Positions 43,383 through 52,612 of a stretch of 64,000 nucleotides of DNA are shown here, in pieces. Under the pieces are notes generated by a model. The model was not told the origin of the DNA. It searched no databases and was given only the letters and a program-made list of their open reading frames with translations. This DNA is from Eubacterium sp. (GTDB taxonomy: Bacteria; Bacillota; Clostridia; Lachnospirales; Lachnospiraceae), in contig JAFRGL010000012.1 of the NCBI GenBank assembly GCA_017433825.1, positions 111,239-175,238 of the forward strand. The letters are read 5' to 3'. Positions within the stretch are counted from its first letter, which is position 1, and the number at the start of each line of letters is the position of its first letter. The position numbers were made by a program, and so were the translations under genes.

Positions 43383-44774
43383 TTATTCCGTGCGTTTTTT
43401 TGCCTTGTAGTGGTCCAGCACCGCAAACACGATGATGGAGGCCAGACCGGAGCCGAAGCCCGAGTTGTACAGGATAAGGCCGCCGTGGAAGGTGGATACG
43501 ATACAGCCGAAAATGGCGCATACGATACCCGCAAAAATACCTGCTTTCTTTCCGTAGACACCTGCAAAAGGTGAAAGTCCGGTGCCAAGCGCCACCGTGC
43601 ACAGATAACCCTGCGTGGAAAGGAACCAGGGAATGTCCCTGCCGGTTCCCAGTGCGCACAGGGCGATAACAGCCCAGAGGATGACATAGCCTGCCATGAT
43701 GGTCCAGGCGGTTCCCGGATGCTGGCCGGAGGCAAAGAAGGTAAGGGCAGCCAGAAGGAAGCCTGCGGTGATGCCGGTGAAGCCCACGCCCTTGGGCATC
43801 AGGAAGATGACCAGGTCGAAGTATACCAAAAGCAGGAAGCCGTAGAAGCCGAAGTTCATCCATGTGCAGCCTTCGCCGTAGTCACGGATGAAGTTGGCGT
43901 TGTGGCCGGAATCTTTCAGCAGCTTTCCGTATCCCTTAAAGCCTTTGTTTTTGGCGCAGCCTATGATGACGGCGCTGGCGAAAAGAATGATAAGCACCAC
44001 ATTGCAGAACAGGTTGTAATTATTTCCGTGGGCAATGTAGATTTCATTTTCATAGGTGAAGGTGGAAGGTGCTCCGAAGCCCAGGGTCTTGTAGAAGAAG
44101 GCAAACATCATCATGCCGATGAAGCCGGAGGCCAGTCCCGCGTTGTACAGGCTTAAGCCGTTGTGCAGCTTTTTCACTGAGGGCAGGATGGCGGGGAAGA
44201 TGAACCCGATGACAATGCCGAAGATGATGGCTGCGGGAATACCCCAGATCTGAAGATGGGCTTCCGCCACGGGAACCTGTGCCGAACCGAACAGCTCATG
44301 CCTGAACAGCAGTTCGCTGACGAAGGGGGCGAAGTTCATGCTGAACATGGCGACGTCCAGATGATTGCGCAGTTTGTCCTTGCGGATGCCGTAGACAATG
44401 GCGCAGCCCAGGAACATGGGCCAGACGTTTACCAGATTCATGCCGAAGAAGCTGTGGGAGAGTGTAAGGATAAAACTGGCCAGGACACCTGTGGTCACAT
44501 TGGCTTTCAGGCTGTACATGATAAGCGTGAAAATCAGGCCTAACAATCCGGCGTTGAAGAATGTGCCGGCAAGCCCGCCTACGGAGAAATAATCGCACAG
44601 AAGCTGTGCGGGGGAGGTCAGAATCCGGGCCCAGTCCGTGAACATCTGATAAGCGGTCTGCCCGGTATAGATGCAGGCGGCGATGCTGACGATGATCATG
44701 AACAGGCTGAAATACAGACACATCTGTTTGATGACGTCCGAATCGCTTCTGGTTTTCGTGGGATTTGCGGTCAT
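43383..44774 (-). CDS. DUF1576 polytopic membrane protein
   Basis: 463 residues with about ten to twelve hydrophobic helices. The two halves share features (FFNAGLLGLIF, LYNAGLASGFIG and LILYNSGFGSGLASI), pointing to internal repeats typical of carriers. It matches the DUF1576 family of clostridial membrane proteins with no proven function. Transcribed away from the MFS array, starting 283 bases from it. Probably a transporter; cargo unknown. Confidence 0.8.
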   Translation of the reverse strand: MTANPTKTRSDSDVIKQMCLYFSLFMIIVSIAACIYTGQTAYQMFTDWARILTSPAQLLCDYFSVGGLAGTFFNAGLLGLIFTLIMYSLKANVTTGVLASFILTLSHSFFGMNLVNVWPMFLGCAIVYGIRKDKLRNHLDVAMFSMNFAPFVSELLFRHELFGSAQVPVAEAHLQIWGIPAAIIFGIVIGFIFPAILPSVKKLHNGLSLYNAGLASGFIGMMMFAFFYKTLGFGAPSTFTYENEIYIAHGNNYNLFCNVVLIILFASAVIIGCAKNKGFKGYGKLLKDSGHNANFIRDYGEGCTWMNFGFYGFLLLVYFDLVIFLMPKGVGFTGITAGFLLAALTFFASGQHPGTAWTIMAGYVILWAVIALCALGTGRDIPWFLSTQGYLCTVALGTGLSPFAGVYGKKAGIFAGIVCAIFGCIVSTFHGGLILYNSGFGSGLASIIVFAVLDHYKAKKRTE

Positions 44775-44977
44775 AAAAGGCTCCTTCCGTTTTTACAAAT
44801 AAGAAGCTTCAAAAGCTTTATGCCTTATCCTATATTCTTTTATGAATAATATCAAGACTGAGCTTTTGGAAAAAATAATAAAATTTATACTTTGCTTTGG
44901 AAAAAGAGAAAAGAAAATATAATGACGAATCCGGGTTAATGCAAAATTTTTAAATTACAACTTAATTTTTTACAATG

Positions 44978-45005
44978 ATATTTTATCAAAATTAAGATAA
45001 AATAT
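44978..45005. promoter_or_regulatory. 28-base perfect inverted repeat, likely operator
   Basis: ATATTTTATC (44978-44987), 8-base spacer AAAATTAA, GATAAAATAT (44996-45005). It lies 52 bases before the first MFS gene, within a TTTACA (44969-44974) to TAAGAT (44993-44998) promoter-like pair. The lack of a T run and the weak A/T stem argue for a protein site rather than a terminator. Confidence 0.6.
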
Positions 45006-45057
45006 AGAAAAATGTTTAGGAGACATTTTTGCAGGACAAAAAGAATAGGAGGTTAAC

Positions 45058-46479
45058 ATGCAAAAGACAACACTGACGCAGGGTAAGATAACCGCATACG
45101 GTTTCCTGCTGTTCACCACCTCGCTGCCGGCCATGCTGCAGATGATGTACATCAACGTATTCATGACCGACTTTGCGATGATTCCGCCCGCAGTCGTAGC
45201 GACAACGCTTCTGATTGCGCGTATCGTTGACTTTATCTTCGGCTTCCTGGCCGGTCCCATGGTCGAGAAGATTCATCTTCCCTGGGGCAAATACCGTTCC
45301 TGGCTGCTGCTGATGCGCTGGATTGCCATGGTCGGTATCATCCTGGAATTCGTCCCGTCAGGAAGAGGAACCCCGCTGGCACTTAAGGTTGCCATTGCTA
45401 TTGTCGGTTACTGTTTCTATAATATCGGTATGAGCCTTACCGTAGCCCCGTACTACGCACTGGGCCCGATGCTTGCCGGTGACGACATGAAGGCCCGTAT
45501 GGCCCTTTCCGCCCGCGGCCAGATGTTTATGACAGCCTCCATGCTGATCGTAAGCGCCATTACCGTCCCCTTCGTAACCGCTATGCAGGCTCTTGTTTCC
45601 CCCACGATGGGTTACATGGTTTGTGCGGTTATTTACTGCATCCCGCTGGTTATCGGCTGCCAGCTGGTCAACAATATCTCCCGTGAGGTTGACCCCGGCG
45701 GTGTGAAGCATGAAGCGAAGAATACCGTCGGCATCAAGGAAATGGTTGCTGCCATGGGTCAGAACAAATACCTGCTGATTCTGATTATTGCACAGGCTCT
45801 GACCAACATCGCCTCCAACGTCGGTTCCAGTATCGGTTCCTACTACTGGATCTATGTTGTCGGCAACTTCCTGCTGATGTCCTTGGCTTCCACCATCGGT
45901 ATGGTGTTCAGCCTTATCTTCTCCACCTTTGTTCCGAGGGTATTTGCTTCCAGGGTCGGTAAGCGAAAAGGTATGATTATCGGCCTTCTGGCGATGGGTA
46001 TATTCGGTTGTCTGAAGTTCTTCTGCGGCGCGAACTGGCCGATTATGGTTGTCTTCAACATTGTAGCTTCCTTCTTCGGTTTCTTCTATTCAGGCTTCGG
46101 CGCCAACTACTTTATCGATGCTGCGGAAGCGCATCTGTACAAGACCGGCAAGGATTTAAGAACCGTTGCGGCTGCCCTGTACGGCATCCCGCTGAAGCTG
46201 GGCTTCATGTTCGGCGGCGCCATCGCCAGTTACGGCCTGGCTGCCATCGGCTATGAAGCAGGCATGGTATTTGACCCTGCCATGACCACCAAGTTCCTCA
46301 CCCTTTTCCACATTATCCCGGGCGCTGTTATGATTATCGCCGCGATAATCTTTGCCATCGGCTACAACCTGACGGATGAGCAGGCTGCCATGTACGCGAA
46401 GGCCAACTATGAGAAGATGATCGCAGCACAGGGCGGTCCCGCACCTGCTCCCGCTGTTGAGGAGAAGACTGAGGAATAA
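45058..46479 (+). CDS. GPH-family sugar/cation symporter (MFS) 1
   Basis: 473 residues, 12 predicted helices, with the family's cytoplasmic-loop motif PWGKYRSWLL after helix 2 and a KTGKDLRT loop in the second half. GPH carriers bring in glycosides, glucuronides or similar molecules with Na+ or H+. First of four consecutive paralogues. A palindromic operator and a clear ribosome site (AGGAGG) precede it; a terminator follows. The Pro/Ala-rich C-terminal tail is short. Confidence 0.9.
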   Translation: MQKTTLTQGKITAYGFLLFTTSLPAMLQMMYINVFMTDFAMIPPAVVATTLLIARIVDFIFGFLAGPMVEKIHLPWGKYRSWLLLMRWIAMVGIILEFVPSGRGTPLALKVAIAIVGYCFYNIGMSLTVAPYYALGPMLAGDDMKARMALSARGQMFMTASMLIVSAITVPFVTAMQALVSPTMGYMVCAVIYCIPLVIGCQLVNNISREVDPGGVKHEAKNTVGIKEMVAAMGQNKYLLILIIAQALTNIASNVGSSIGSYYWIYVVGNFLLMSLASTIGMVFSLIFSTFVPRVFASRVGKRKGMIIGLLAMGIFGCLKFFCGANWPIMVVFNIVASFFGFFYSGFGANYFIDAAEAHLYKTGKDLRTVAAALYGIPLKLGFMFGGAIASYGLAAIGYEAGMVFDPAMTTKFLTLFHIIPGAVMIIAAIIFAIGYNLTDEQAAMYAKANYEKMIAAQGGPAPAPAVEEKTEE

Positions 46480-46516
46480 TCCTGCTGTCTGATTCGTAAA
46501 TCTGATAATGTTTTAA

Positions 46517-46545
46517 GAGAGACCGGCTGTCCGGTCTCTCTTTTT
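46517..46545 (+). terminator. Terminator after MFS 1
   Basis: GAGAGACCGG (46517-46526), CTGT loop, CCGGTCTCTC (46531-46540), TTTTT. Confidence 0.9.
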
Positions 46546-46653
46546 AGTATTTGTTTAATATTATTAGAATTATACATTGATTTATCGGGGTGACTGTTAA
46601 AAATACAGAATCAGTCCGGAGAAGACTCCGGCGAATGACATCAGGAGGTTCTT

Positions 46654-48063
46654 ATGGAAAAGACAAAACTCACCCAGGGGAAGATAACAGCTTACGGTTT
46701 CCTGCTGTTTACCACTTCCCTGCCTGCCATGCTGCAGATGATGTACATCAATGTGTTCATGACAGACAACGCGATGATTCCGGCCGGCGTTGTGGCCACC
46801 ACGCTTTTGGTTGCCCGAATCATTGATTTTATTTTCGGCGTACTGACCGGGCCCATGGTGGAAAAAATCCATTTTCCGTGGGGCAAATACCGTTCCTGGC
46901 TGCTGCTGGGCCGCTAGCTTGCCCTTGTCGGCATTGTAATGGAGTTCTTCCCCTCCGCAAGGGATACTTCCCTGGCACTGAAGGTGCTGGTAGCCATCAT
47001 CGGTTACTGCTTCCACAACATTGCCATGAGTATCATCACCGGACCGTATTACGCCCTTGGTCCCCTTCTTGCAGGCGATGACATGAAGGCCCGTATGGCC
47101 CTTTCCGCCAGAGGCGTTCTGTTCATGAATGCTGCCATGCTGGTGGTAAGCGCGATTACCGTTCCCTTTGTCACCTTTATGCAGACGGTTACCTCACCGA
47201 CCATGGCATATATGATCTGCGCGGTTATCTACATGATCCCGCTTATTATCAGCTGCCAGCTGGTCAACAATATTTCCCGTGAGGTCGATCCGGGCGGCGT
47301 GAAGCATAAATCCGGTACTGCTGTAGGCATCAAGGACATGATCATGGCCATCGGCCAGAACAAGTATCTGCTTATCCTGATTATCGTCCAGGGTATGACC
47401 AACATTGCCGGCCAGGTCGGTTCCGGTATCGGCTCCTATTACTGGCTGTATGTTGTCGACAACTTCCTGCTGATGTCCGTATCATCGACCATCGGTATGA
47501 TATTCAGTCTGATTTTCGCAAGTTTCGCGCCGAAGATCGGACAGCGCCTCGGCAAGAGAAAAGGTATGATTGTCGGCCTTCTGCTGATGGGCGCGATTAC
47601 CTGTATCAAGATTGTTACCCGAGAGCACTGGGTAGCGCTGACAGTTCTTAACGTGGTCGGCAGCTTCTTCGGTTTCTTCTATTCAGGTTTCGGCGCAAAC
47701 TACTTCATTGATGCCGGCGAAGCGCATCTGTATAAGACCGGAAAAGATTTGCGTACCGTAGCGGCAGCGCTTTACGGCATTCCCATCAAGCTGGGCTTCC
47801 TGTTCGGCGGCGCCATCGGCATGTATGCCCTCGCGGGAATGGGCTACCAGGCAGGTATGGTATTTGATTATGTCTTTACCACCAAATTCCTGGTCGTTAT
47901 GCACATTATCCCCGGCGCGCTCATGATTATCGCGGCGATTATCTTTGCAATCGGCTATGACCTTACCGACGAGAAGGCTGCGGAATATGCCAAGGCCAAT
48001 TACGAGCGTATGCTGGCTGCCAATGCCGCAAATGCTCCGGCAGTGGAAGAGAAGGCGGAATAA
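46654..48063 (+). pseudogene. GPH-family MFS transporter 2, interrupted by one in-frame amber codon
   Basis: Very similar to the preceding gene from the first residue on. A TAG at 46915-46917 replaces the Trp codon that the paralogue has in LLMRW (here LLGR-stop-LALVG). The frame is then open without further damage to 48063, for a total of 470 codons. TGG to TAG needs a single G-to-A change, so this looks like a recent nonsense mutation, a sequencing error or a suppressed stop. It has its own AGGAGG site and terminator. If translation stops, only the first two to three helices would be made. Confidence 0.85.
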
Positions 48064-48107
48064 TCTAAGCCCTTAAAGCAGCAAATCTTAAAAATAAAAC
48101 TCTTTTG

Positions 48108-48137
48108 GAGAGGCCGGGAGTCCGGCCTCTCTTTTTT
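48108..48137 (+). terminator. Terminator after MFS 2
   Basis: GAGAGGCCGG (48108-48117), CCGGCCTCTC (48122-48131), TTTTTT. The stem resembles the one after MFS 1. Confidence 0.88.
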
Positions 48138-48239
48138 CCGGCTGTTGCAGGAATTCTGTTTTGATATTATAATTCAGGTTAAGAAAATGCATGGTAAGCA
48201 TCCGCTTAAATGCGATTGGAAACGAAAGGAGGAGAGAGG

Positions 48240-49544
48240 ATGAACCGTCTGTCGGATGCCGGCGCTGCTGCTGCCGGATTTTTCCGCTTCTCGCTTTCAG
48301 CCGGCACGATGGTGCAGATGCTGTTTCTTGCTTTCTTCCTGACGGATGCCTGCCGTATTCCTGCTGCAGCTGTCGCGGCAGTGCTTTTTCTTTCCCGTGC
48401 GGCGGATTTGATTCTGCATCTTTTTACCGGTGATGTTTTCGAAAAATGCCGTCTGAAGGAAAAACACCGCTTTTTCCTGCGGATTTCCCGCTGGATCCTT
48501 CTTTTTTCCCTTTTCGCTGAATTTACCTTCCTGAGGAATGCCGGGCCCGGCTCTGTCCTTGCCCTGGCCTTTATCGGTTTTGTACTGCACAATACGGCTT
48601 ATTCATTTTCGGATACCGCCTATAAAACCGCGCTTCCGGTGCTGTCGTACAATGACCCGGACAAAAGAATGCAGGTTATCTTTGCCGGCATGCACTGGCA
48701 GTTTGTCTCAAGGCTTGTCATACCGGCGGTATCGGTTTTCCTGATTGTAAAGTTTTCGGCTGTTCTCGGCCCGGCCGGGTATACGGCTGCTGCCGTCATC
48801 TGCTGCATACCGCATATTTTTGCTTCACAGTATGTAAGCTCAGTGCTGAAAAAAGCCGATCCGGACGGTACTTCAGCGGGATATTTCCGCCGTGCCCGCG
48901 CAGGGGAGATCCTGAAAGCCCTGTTCCGCGACCGGCAGACAGCGGTGCTGCTGGTGGTCTTTACCCTGTATTATACAGCACTTATGATGGAAATAATCCT
49001 GATGCCGTATTACTACGCACGCATTGTGGGAAATCTGCTCCTGTTTGGCGCCGGTTTTGCCGTAAGCATGGTAATAAGGCGGATTTTCGCTTTTTATATG
49101 CCGGAAGTCAGCCGGAAGCTGGGGAAGAAGAAGGCCCTGGTTGCGGGCCTGCTCGGCGCGGCCGTCTTTACGATGATTAAATATTTCGCACGGGCAAACT
49201 GGATGACTGCTGTTGCCACCGCTTCCCTCAGCATGGCTTTCGCCTCACTTTTTACAGATATCGGAACCCGGTATTTCGAGGACGGCGCGACGGCTTATCA
49301 TAAAAGGACCGGACGCAGCCTGAGACCTGCGGCCGCTTTCATGGCCGGGCTTGCGGTAAGACTCGGTTTCCTTTTCGGAAGCGTGTTTGCGCTGTGCAGC
49401 CTTTCCGCCATCGGATATACGCCGGATATGGTGTTTACGCCGGAGCTGACCATGACTTTCATGACCTGCTGGGTGCGGATTCCTGCTGTACTTTTGATTG
49501 CCGGCGCCGTTATTTCTGTATTCGGACTTTCATCTTCGTCATAA
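48240..49544 (+). CDS. Divergent GPH/MFS paralogue 3
   Basis: 434 residues. Recognisably the same fold and loop pattern as its neighbours (KADPDG where they have EVDPGG; KRTGRSLRP where they have KTGKDLRT; IGYTPDMVF near the end). But the conserved PWGKYRSWLL loop is replaced by LKEKHRFFLR. It may have changed substrate or lost transport. AAGGAGGAG sits before ATG 48240; the ORF's earlier ATG (48210) is not supported. No stop or frameshift was seen. Confidence 0.82.
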   Translation: MNRLSDAGAAAAGFFRFSLSAGTMVQMLFLAFFLTDACRIPAAAVAAVLFLSRAADLILHLFTGDVFEKCRLKEKHRFFLRISRWILLFSLFAEFTFLRNAGPGSVLALAFIGFVLHNTAYSFSDTAYKTALPVLSYNDPDKRMQVIFAGMHWQFVSRLVIPAVSVFLIVKFSAVLGPAGYTAAAVICCIPHIFASQYVSSVLKKADPDGTSAGYFRRARAGEILKALFRDRQTAVLLVVFTLYYTALMMEIILMPYYYARIVGNLLLFGAGFAVSMVIRRIFAFYMPEVSRKLGKKKALVAGLLGAAVFTMIKYFARANWMTAVATASLSMAFASLFTDIGTRYFEDGATAYHKRTGRSLRPAAAFMAGLAVRLGFLFGSVFALCSLSAIGYTPDMVFTPELTMTFMTCWVRIPAVLLIAGAVISVFGLSSSS

Positions 49545-49604
49545 TTATCCCGCGTATTCGTCAAAATAACCATATTGACACAGACAGACTTGTGCATAAA
49601 GCTG

Positions 49605-49633
49605 TTGAAACGGCAGTTTTCCGGTGATATAGT
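49605..49633 (+). promoter_or_regulatory. Promoter for MFS 4
   Basis: TTGAAA 49605-49610, 17-base spacer, TATAGT 49628-49633. Confidence 0.5.
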
Positions 49634-49680
49634 ACAAAATCAGATATTTGGAAGACGCAAGCCTTTTTTTGGAGGAATAC

Positions 49681-51063
49681 ATGGGAAAAGGAAAACTGAC
49701 GCAAGGCCAGCTTAACGGATATGCCGCCTGCAACCTGTCGATTAGCTTCGCGAACATGCTGCAGATGAGCTATCTGACCATATTTATGACCGACTATATC
49801 GGCATCCCCACCGCGGTGGTGGCTACCACGCTTCTCGCAGCCAGGTTTATCGACCTGCTGCTTTCTTTCGTATCCGGTATGATTATGGAAAGACTGAACC
49901 TGCCCTGGGGCAAATACCGCTCCTGGCTTCTGCTTATCCGCTGGGTGGTTGTTTTCTCCATGGTCTGCATGTTCTTTAATACGTCTACCTTCCCGGTGGC
50001 CGCAAGGGTTGCCATTTCCATCGTGGGTTATTCCCTGATGAACATGTGCATGGGTATACAGATGAATGCCATCAGCGCCCTTTCACCCATGCTTGCGGGA
50101 GACAACATGACGGACAGGACCAGGCTGACAGCCCGGAACATGCAGTTCGCCTGTGTTGCCAATATCGCTTTCGCGCTTATTACCCTGCCCATCGTCAACA
50201 TGCTGACGCCGAAAGTCGGCGCGGCAAATGCTTTCCTTATCGTGGCGATCGTTTATTCAGTACCCTGTATCTTCGGTGCGCAGCTTACCAGCCATGTCTG
50301 CAAGGAATGCGATCCGGGCGGCGTCAGGGGCAATGAAGGCAGCGGCAAGGGAATGACCATCAGGGAAATGCTCAGGTCCATCGTGGAGAACAGACAGCTG
50401 CTTATCCTTGTAGTTGTGTTCACGCTTTACATGATAGGCATGAATATTATCATGAACCTGGCCACCTACTATTACAGATATATCACCGGCGATCTTTCCA
50501 ACATGACCATAGCCTCCACCATCACCATGGTGGTCAGCACGGTTTCCTCCCTGTTCCTGCCTGCCATCGGCCGGAAAATCGGCAAGAAGCGCGCCATGAT
50601 CATCGGTCTGGCCATTTACGCATTTGCCGTTTTCGCCAACAGGTTTGCAGGCCCGAGATGGCAGTTTTACGCGTTCTTTGCGGCAGTGGCTGCGGCGGGT
50701 ACCTATTTCTTCAACACCTTTGCTGCGCTGTTCTTCATTGACGCAGGTGAATTCTATTACTGGAAAACCGGCAAGGATTCCAGACTTATGTCCGTGGCCA
50801 CCTACAGCATTGCCACCAAGATTGCCATGATTTTAGGCGGTGCGATTGCTACATACGGGCTGAACGGCATCGGGTTTCATGCCGGCATGGAGATTACGCC
50901 GGCATTCCAGACACAGTTTATGACGCTTCTGGGCATCGTGCCTGCCATCTTTGTAGTTGCAGCTATCGTCATTATGGCCATCGGCTACAAGATCACAGAC
51001 GCCAATGCGGCTATTTACGCCATGGAAAACCAGAGACGGGCCGCCAGGAACCAGAATCAGTAA
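49681..51063 (+). CDS. GPH-family sugar/cation symporter (MFS) 4
   Basis: 460 residues, 12 helices, with PWGKYRSWLLLIRW intact, CDPGGVRG, and KTGKDSRLM. It is intact and closest in key motifs to copy 1, though diverged along its length. GGAGGAA before ATG 49681 marks the start, not the earlier in-frame ATG at 49648. A UroD-family gene follows 146 bases later on the same strand and may work on the imported compound. Confidence 0.9.
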   Translation: MGKGKLTQGQLNGYAACNLSISFANMLQMSYLTIFMTDYIGIPTAVVATTLLAARFIDLLLSFVSGMIMERLNLPWGKYRSWLLLIRWVVVFSMVCMFFNTSTFPVAARVAISIVGYSLMNMCMGIQMNAISALSPMLAGDNMTDRTRLTARNMQFACVANIAFALITLPIVNMLTPKVGAANAFLIVAIVYSVPCIFGAQLTSHVCKECDPGGVRGNEGSGKGMTIREMLRSIVENRQLLILVVVFTLYMIGMNIIMNLATYYYRYITGDLSNMTIASTITMVVSTVSSLFLPAIGRKIGKKRAMIIGLAIYAFAVFANRFAGPRWQFYAFFAAVAAAGTYFFNTFAALFFIDAGEFYYWKTGKDSRLMSVATYSIATKIAMILGGAIATYGLNGIGFHAGMEITPAFQTQFMTLLGIVPAIFVVAAIVIMAIGYKITDANAAIYAMENQRRAARNQNQ

Positions 51064-51208
51064 CTGCACAAAAAATCTCCTGTTTCCGGACAGAATCTTT
51101 ATAAGTTCTTTTGACAGACGCACGTGTTCGAACCCCTGAATTCTATGTATAATGAAATCAGGAAAGAACAGGTGCGTTTTGTCATAGCAGGAAAAAAGGA
51201 GAGGAAAA

Positions 51209-52465
51209 ATGACACCGAACGAGAAAAAAGAAGCAACAATCGCGCGTTACAAAGCGGCGGTTGCCCTGAAGGAAGCCGACAGGATACCGGTTTCCCCGCT
51301 TGTGCAGGGCTTCCCCTATTACCGCGCAGGCTACACCATCGCGGATATCGTCTACGATACCACGCTGGAAAAATCAAAAAAAGCGGTCATGGATTATCTG
51401 AAAACCTATGACCCGGATCTGGGACTGGGCTTCGGCGTTAACAACGCGATGGGGCCGGTTTTTGAGAAAATGGAGCCTTATACCATGCACTGGGCCGGGC
51501 AGCCGGACTGCAAAATCAATCCGAATTCCATTCATCAGTGGATTGAATTCCCGCTGCTGCTGGATGAGGAGTTTGACGAGTTCAGAAGAGACCGGACGGG
51601 GTGGTCCATGAACAAGGCGCTGCCCAGGATGTGCAAAATCTTTGACGGCTTCAAAAACATTTCATTCCGTCAGGGTTACGACGGCTTTTCCTATTATTCC
51701 ACCATGGCGGAGCTGTCCACACCGGAATTCAGGGAGAAGATGCAGCGGATCTGGGAAGTCAATGATATGTACACCGATATCATGAGAAGGCAGTTCGGCG
51801 TCATGAAGGAGATAGAGGATATGGGCTTTGTTTCCTTTACGGACAGCGGACACCTTACCCCCTACGACCATTACAATGATTTCCTCAGGGGCTCCATTCT
51901 GGGCATGATGGACCTCTACGAGAACTATGATCTCGTGGAGCAGTGGTGTGAGGAGAACTGGCAGGAGACAGAAGCTTTTATCAAGTCGCTTCCCAAAGCA
52001 GACGGTACGAAATGGTTCTCAATGGCCCTGCACAAGGCTTTTGACGGCTTCATGAATGACGAACATTACGAAAAACTGTACTGGAAATACCTGCAGAAGA
52101 TGATACTCGCGATTATCGATTCCGGAAGGATTCCCTATGTGTATACGGAAGGCTGGTACAATACCCGCCTGAAATACCTTAAGGATGTGCCCGCGGGCAA
52201 GGTTATTTACCACTTTGAATATGTGGATATGGCAAAGGCCAAGCAGGAGCTGGGAGACGTGGCGTGTATTTCCGGCGGCTTTGACAGGCTGCTTCTTGAG
52301 AGGGGAACCCCGGAGGAGGTTTCCGACGCCGTGAAGAAGCTGATTGACACCTGTGCGCCGGGCGGCGGATTTATTTTCGAAACGGATGCGGGCGTGGATT
52401 ACGCCAAAGAAGAGAATTTCGCTGCCATGATGGAAACCGCAAGGGAATACGGCAGGTACAGGTAA
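51209..52465 (+). CDS. UroD-family protein 3 lacking the zinc motif
   Basis: 418 residues, longer than the other two in this window. The family barrel is evident (VSFTDSGHLTPYDHYNDFLRG; ACISGGFDRLLLERGTPEEVSDAVKKLID, the usual end with a C-terminal helix). At the position of the His-x-Cys-Gly motif it reads YVYTEGWYN, so zinc-type methyl transfer as in MtaA is unlikely. AAAGGAGAGG precedes the ATG. A strong terminator follows. Role unknown; perhaps a lyase or a binding protein for a tetrapyrrole or methyl donor. Confidence 0.78.
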   Translation: MTPNEKKEATIARYKAAVALKEADRIPVSPLVQGFPYYRAGYTIADIVYDTTLEKSKKAVMDYLKTYDPDLGLGFGVNNAMGPVFEKMEPYTMHWAGQPDCKINPNSIHQWIEFPLLLDEEFDEFRRDRTGWSMNKALPRMCKIFDGFKNISFRQGYDGFSYYSTMAELSTPEFREKMQRIWEVNDMYTDIMRRQFGVMKEIEDMGFVSFTDSGHLTPYDHYNDFLRGSILGMMDLYENYDLVEQWCEENWQETEAFIKSLPKADGTKWFSMALHKAFDGFMNDEHYEKLYWKYLQKMILAIIDSGRIPYVYTEGWYNTRLKYLKDVPAGKVIYHFEYVDMAKAKQELGDVACISGGFDRLLLERGTPEEVSDAVKKLIDTCAPGGGFIFETDAGVDYAKEENFAAMMETAREYGRYR

Positions 52466-52485
52466 AAACAAATCGGGAACAGCAG

Positions 52486-52516
52486 CCGGGGAGTTTTGAA
52501 AACTCCCCGGTTTTTT
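52486..52516 (+). terminator. Terminator after UroD-family gene 3
   Basis: CCGGGGAGTT/AACTCCCCGG stem followed by TTTTTT. Confidence 0.9.
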
Positions 52517-52536
52517 CAGTATTATCCGTGTTTTGT

Positions 52537-52565
52537 TTGACACCGGTCTGATTCCCAATTATAAT
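52537..52565 (+). promoter_or_regulatory. Consensus promoter for murE-glgA
   Basis: TTGACA 52537-52542, 17-base spacer, TATAAT 52560-52565: full sigma-A consensus. Confidence 0.85.
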
Positions 52566-52612
52566 AGGCGCGGAAACCAAAATTCAAATATCTTGTATAG
52601 GGGTATGACCTG

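Noticed and set aside
46915-46917. Amber codon read as pyrrolysine
   Set aside because: Paralogues have Trp here, the protein is a transporter and not an amine methyltransferase, and no pyl genes are visible.
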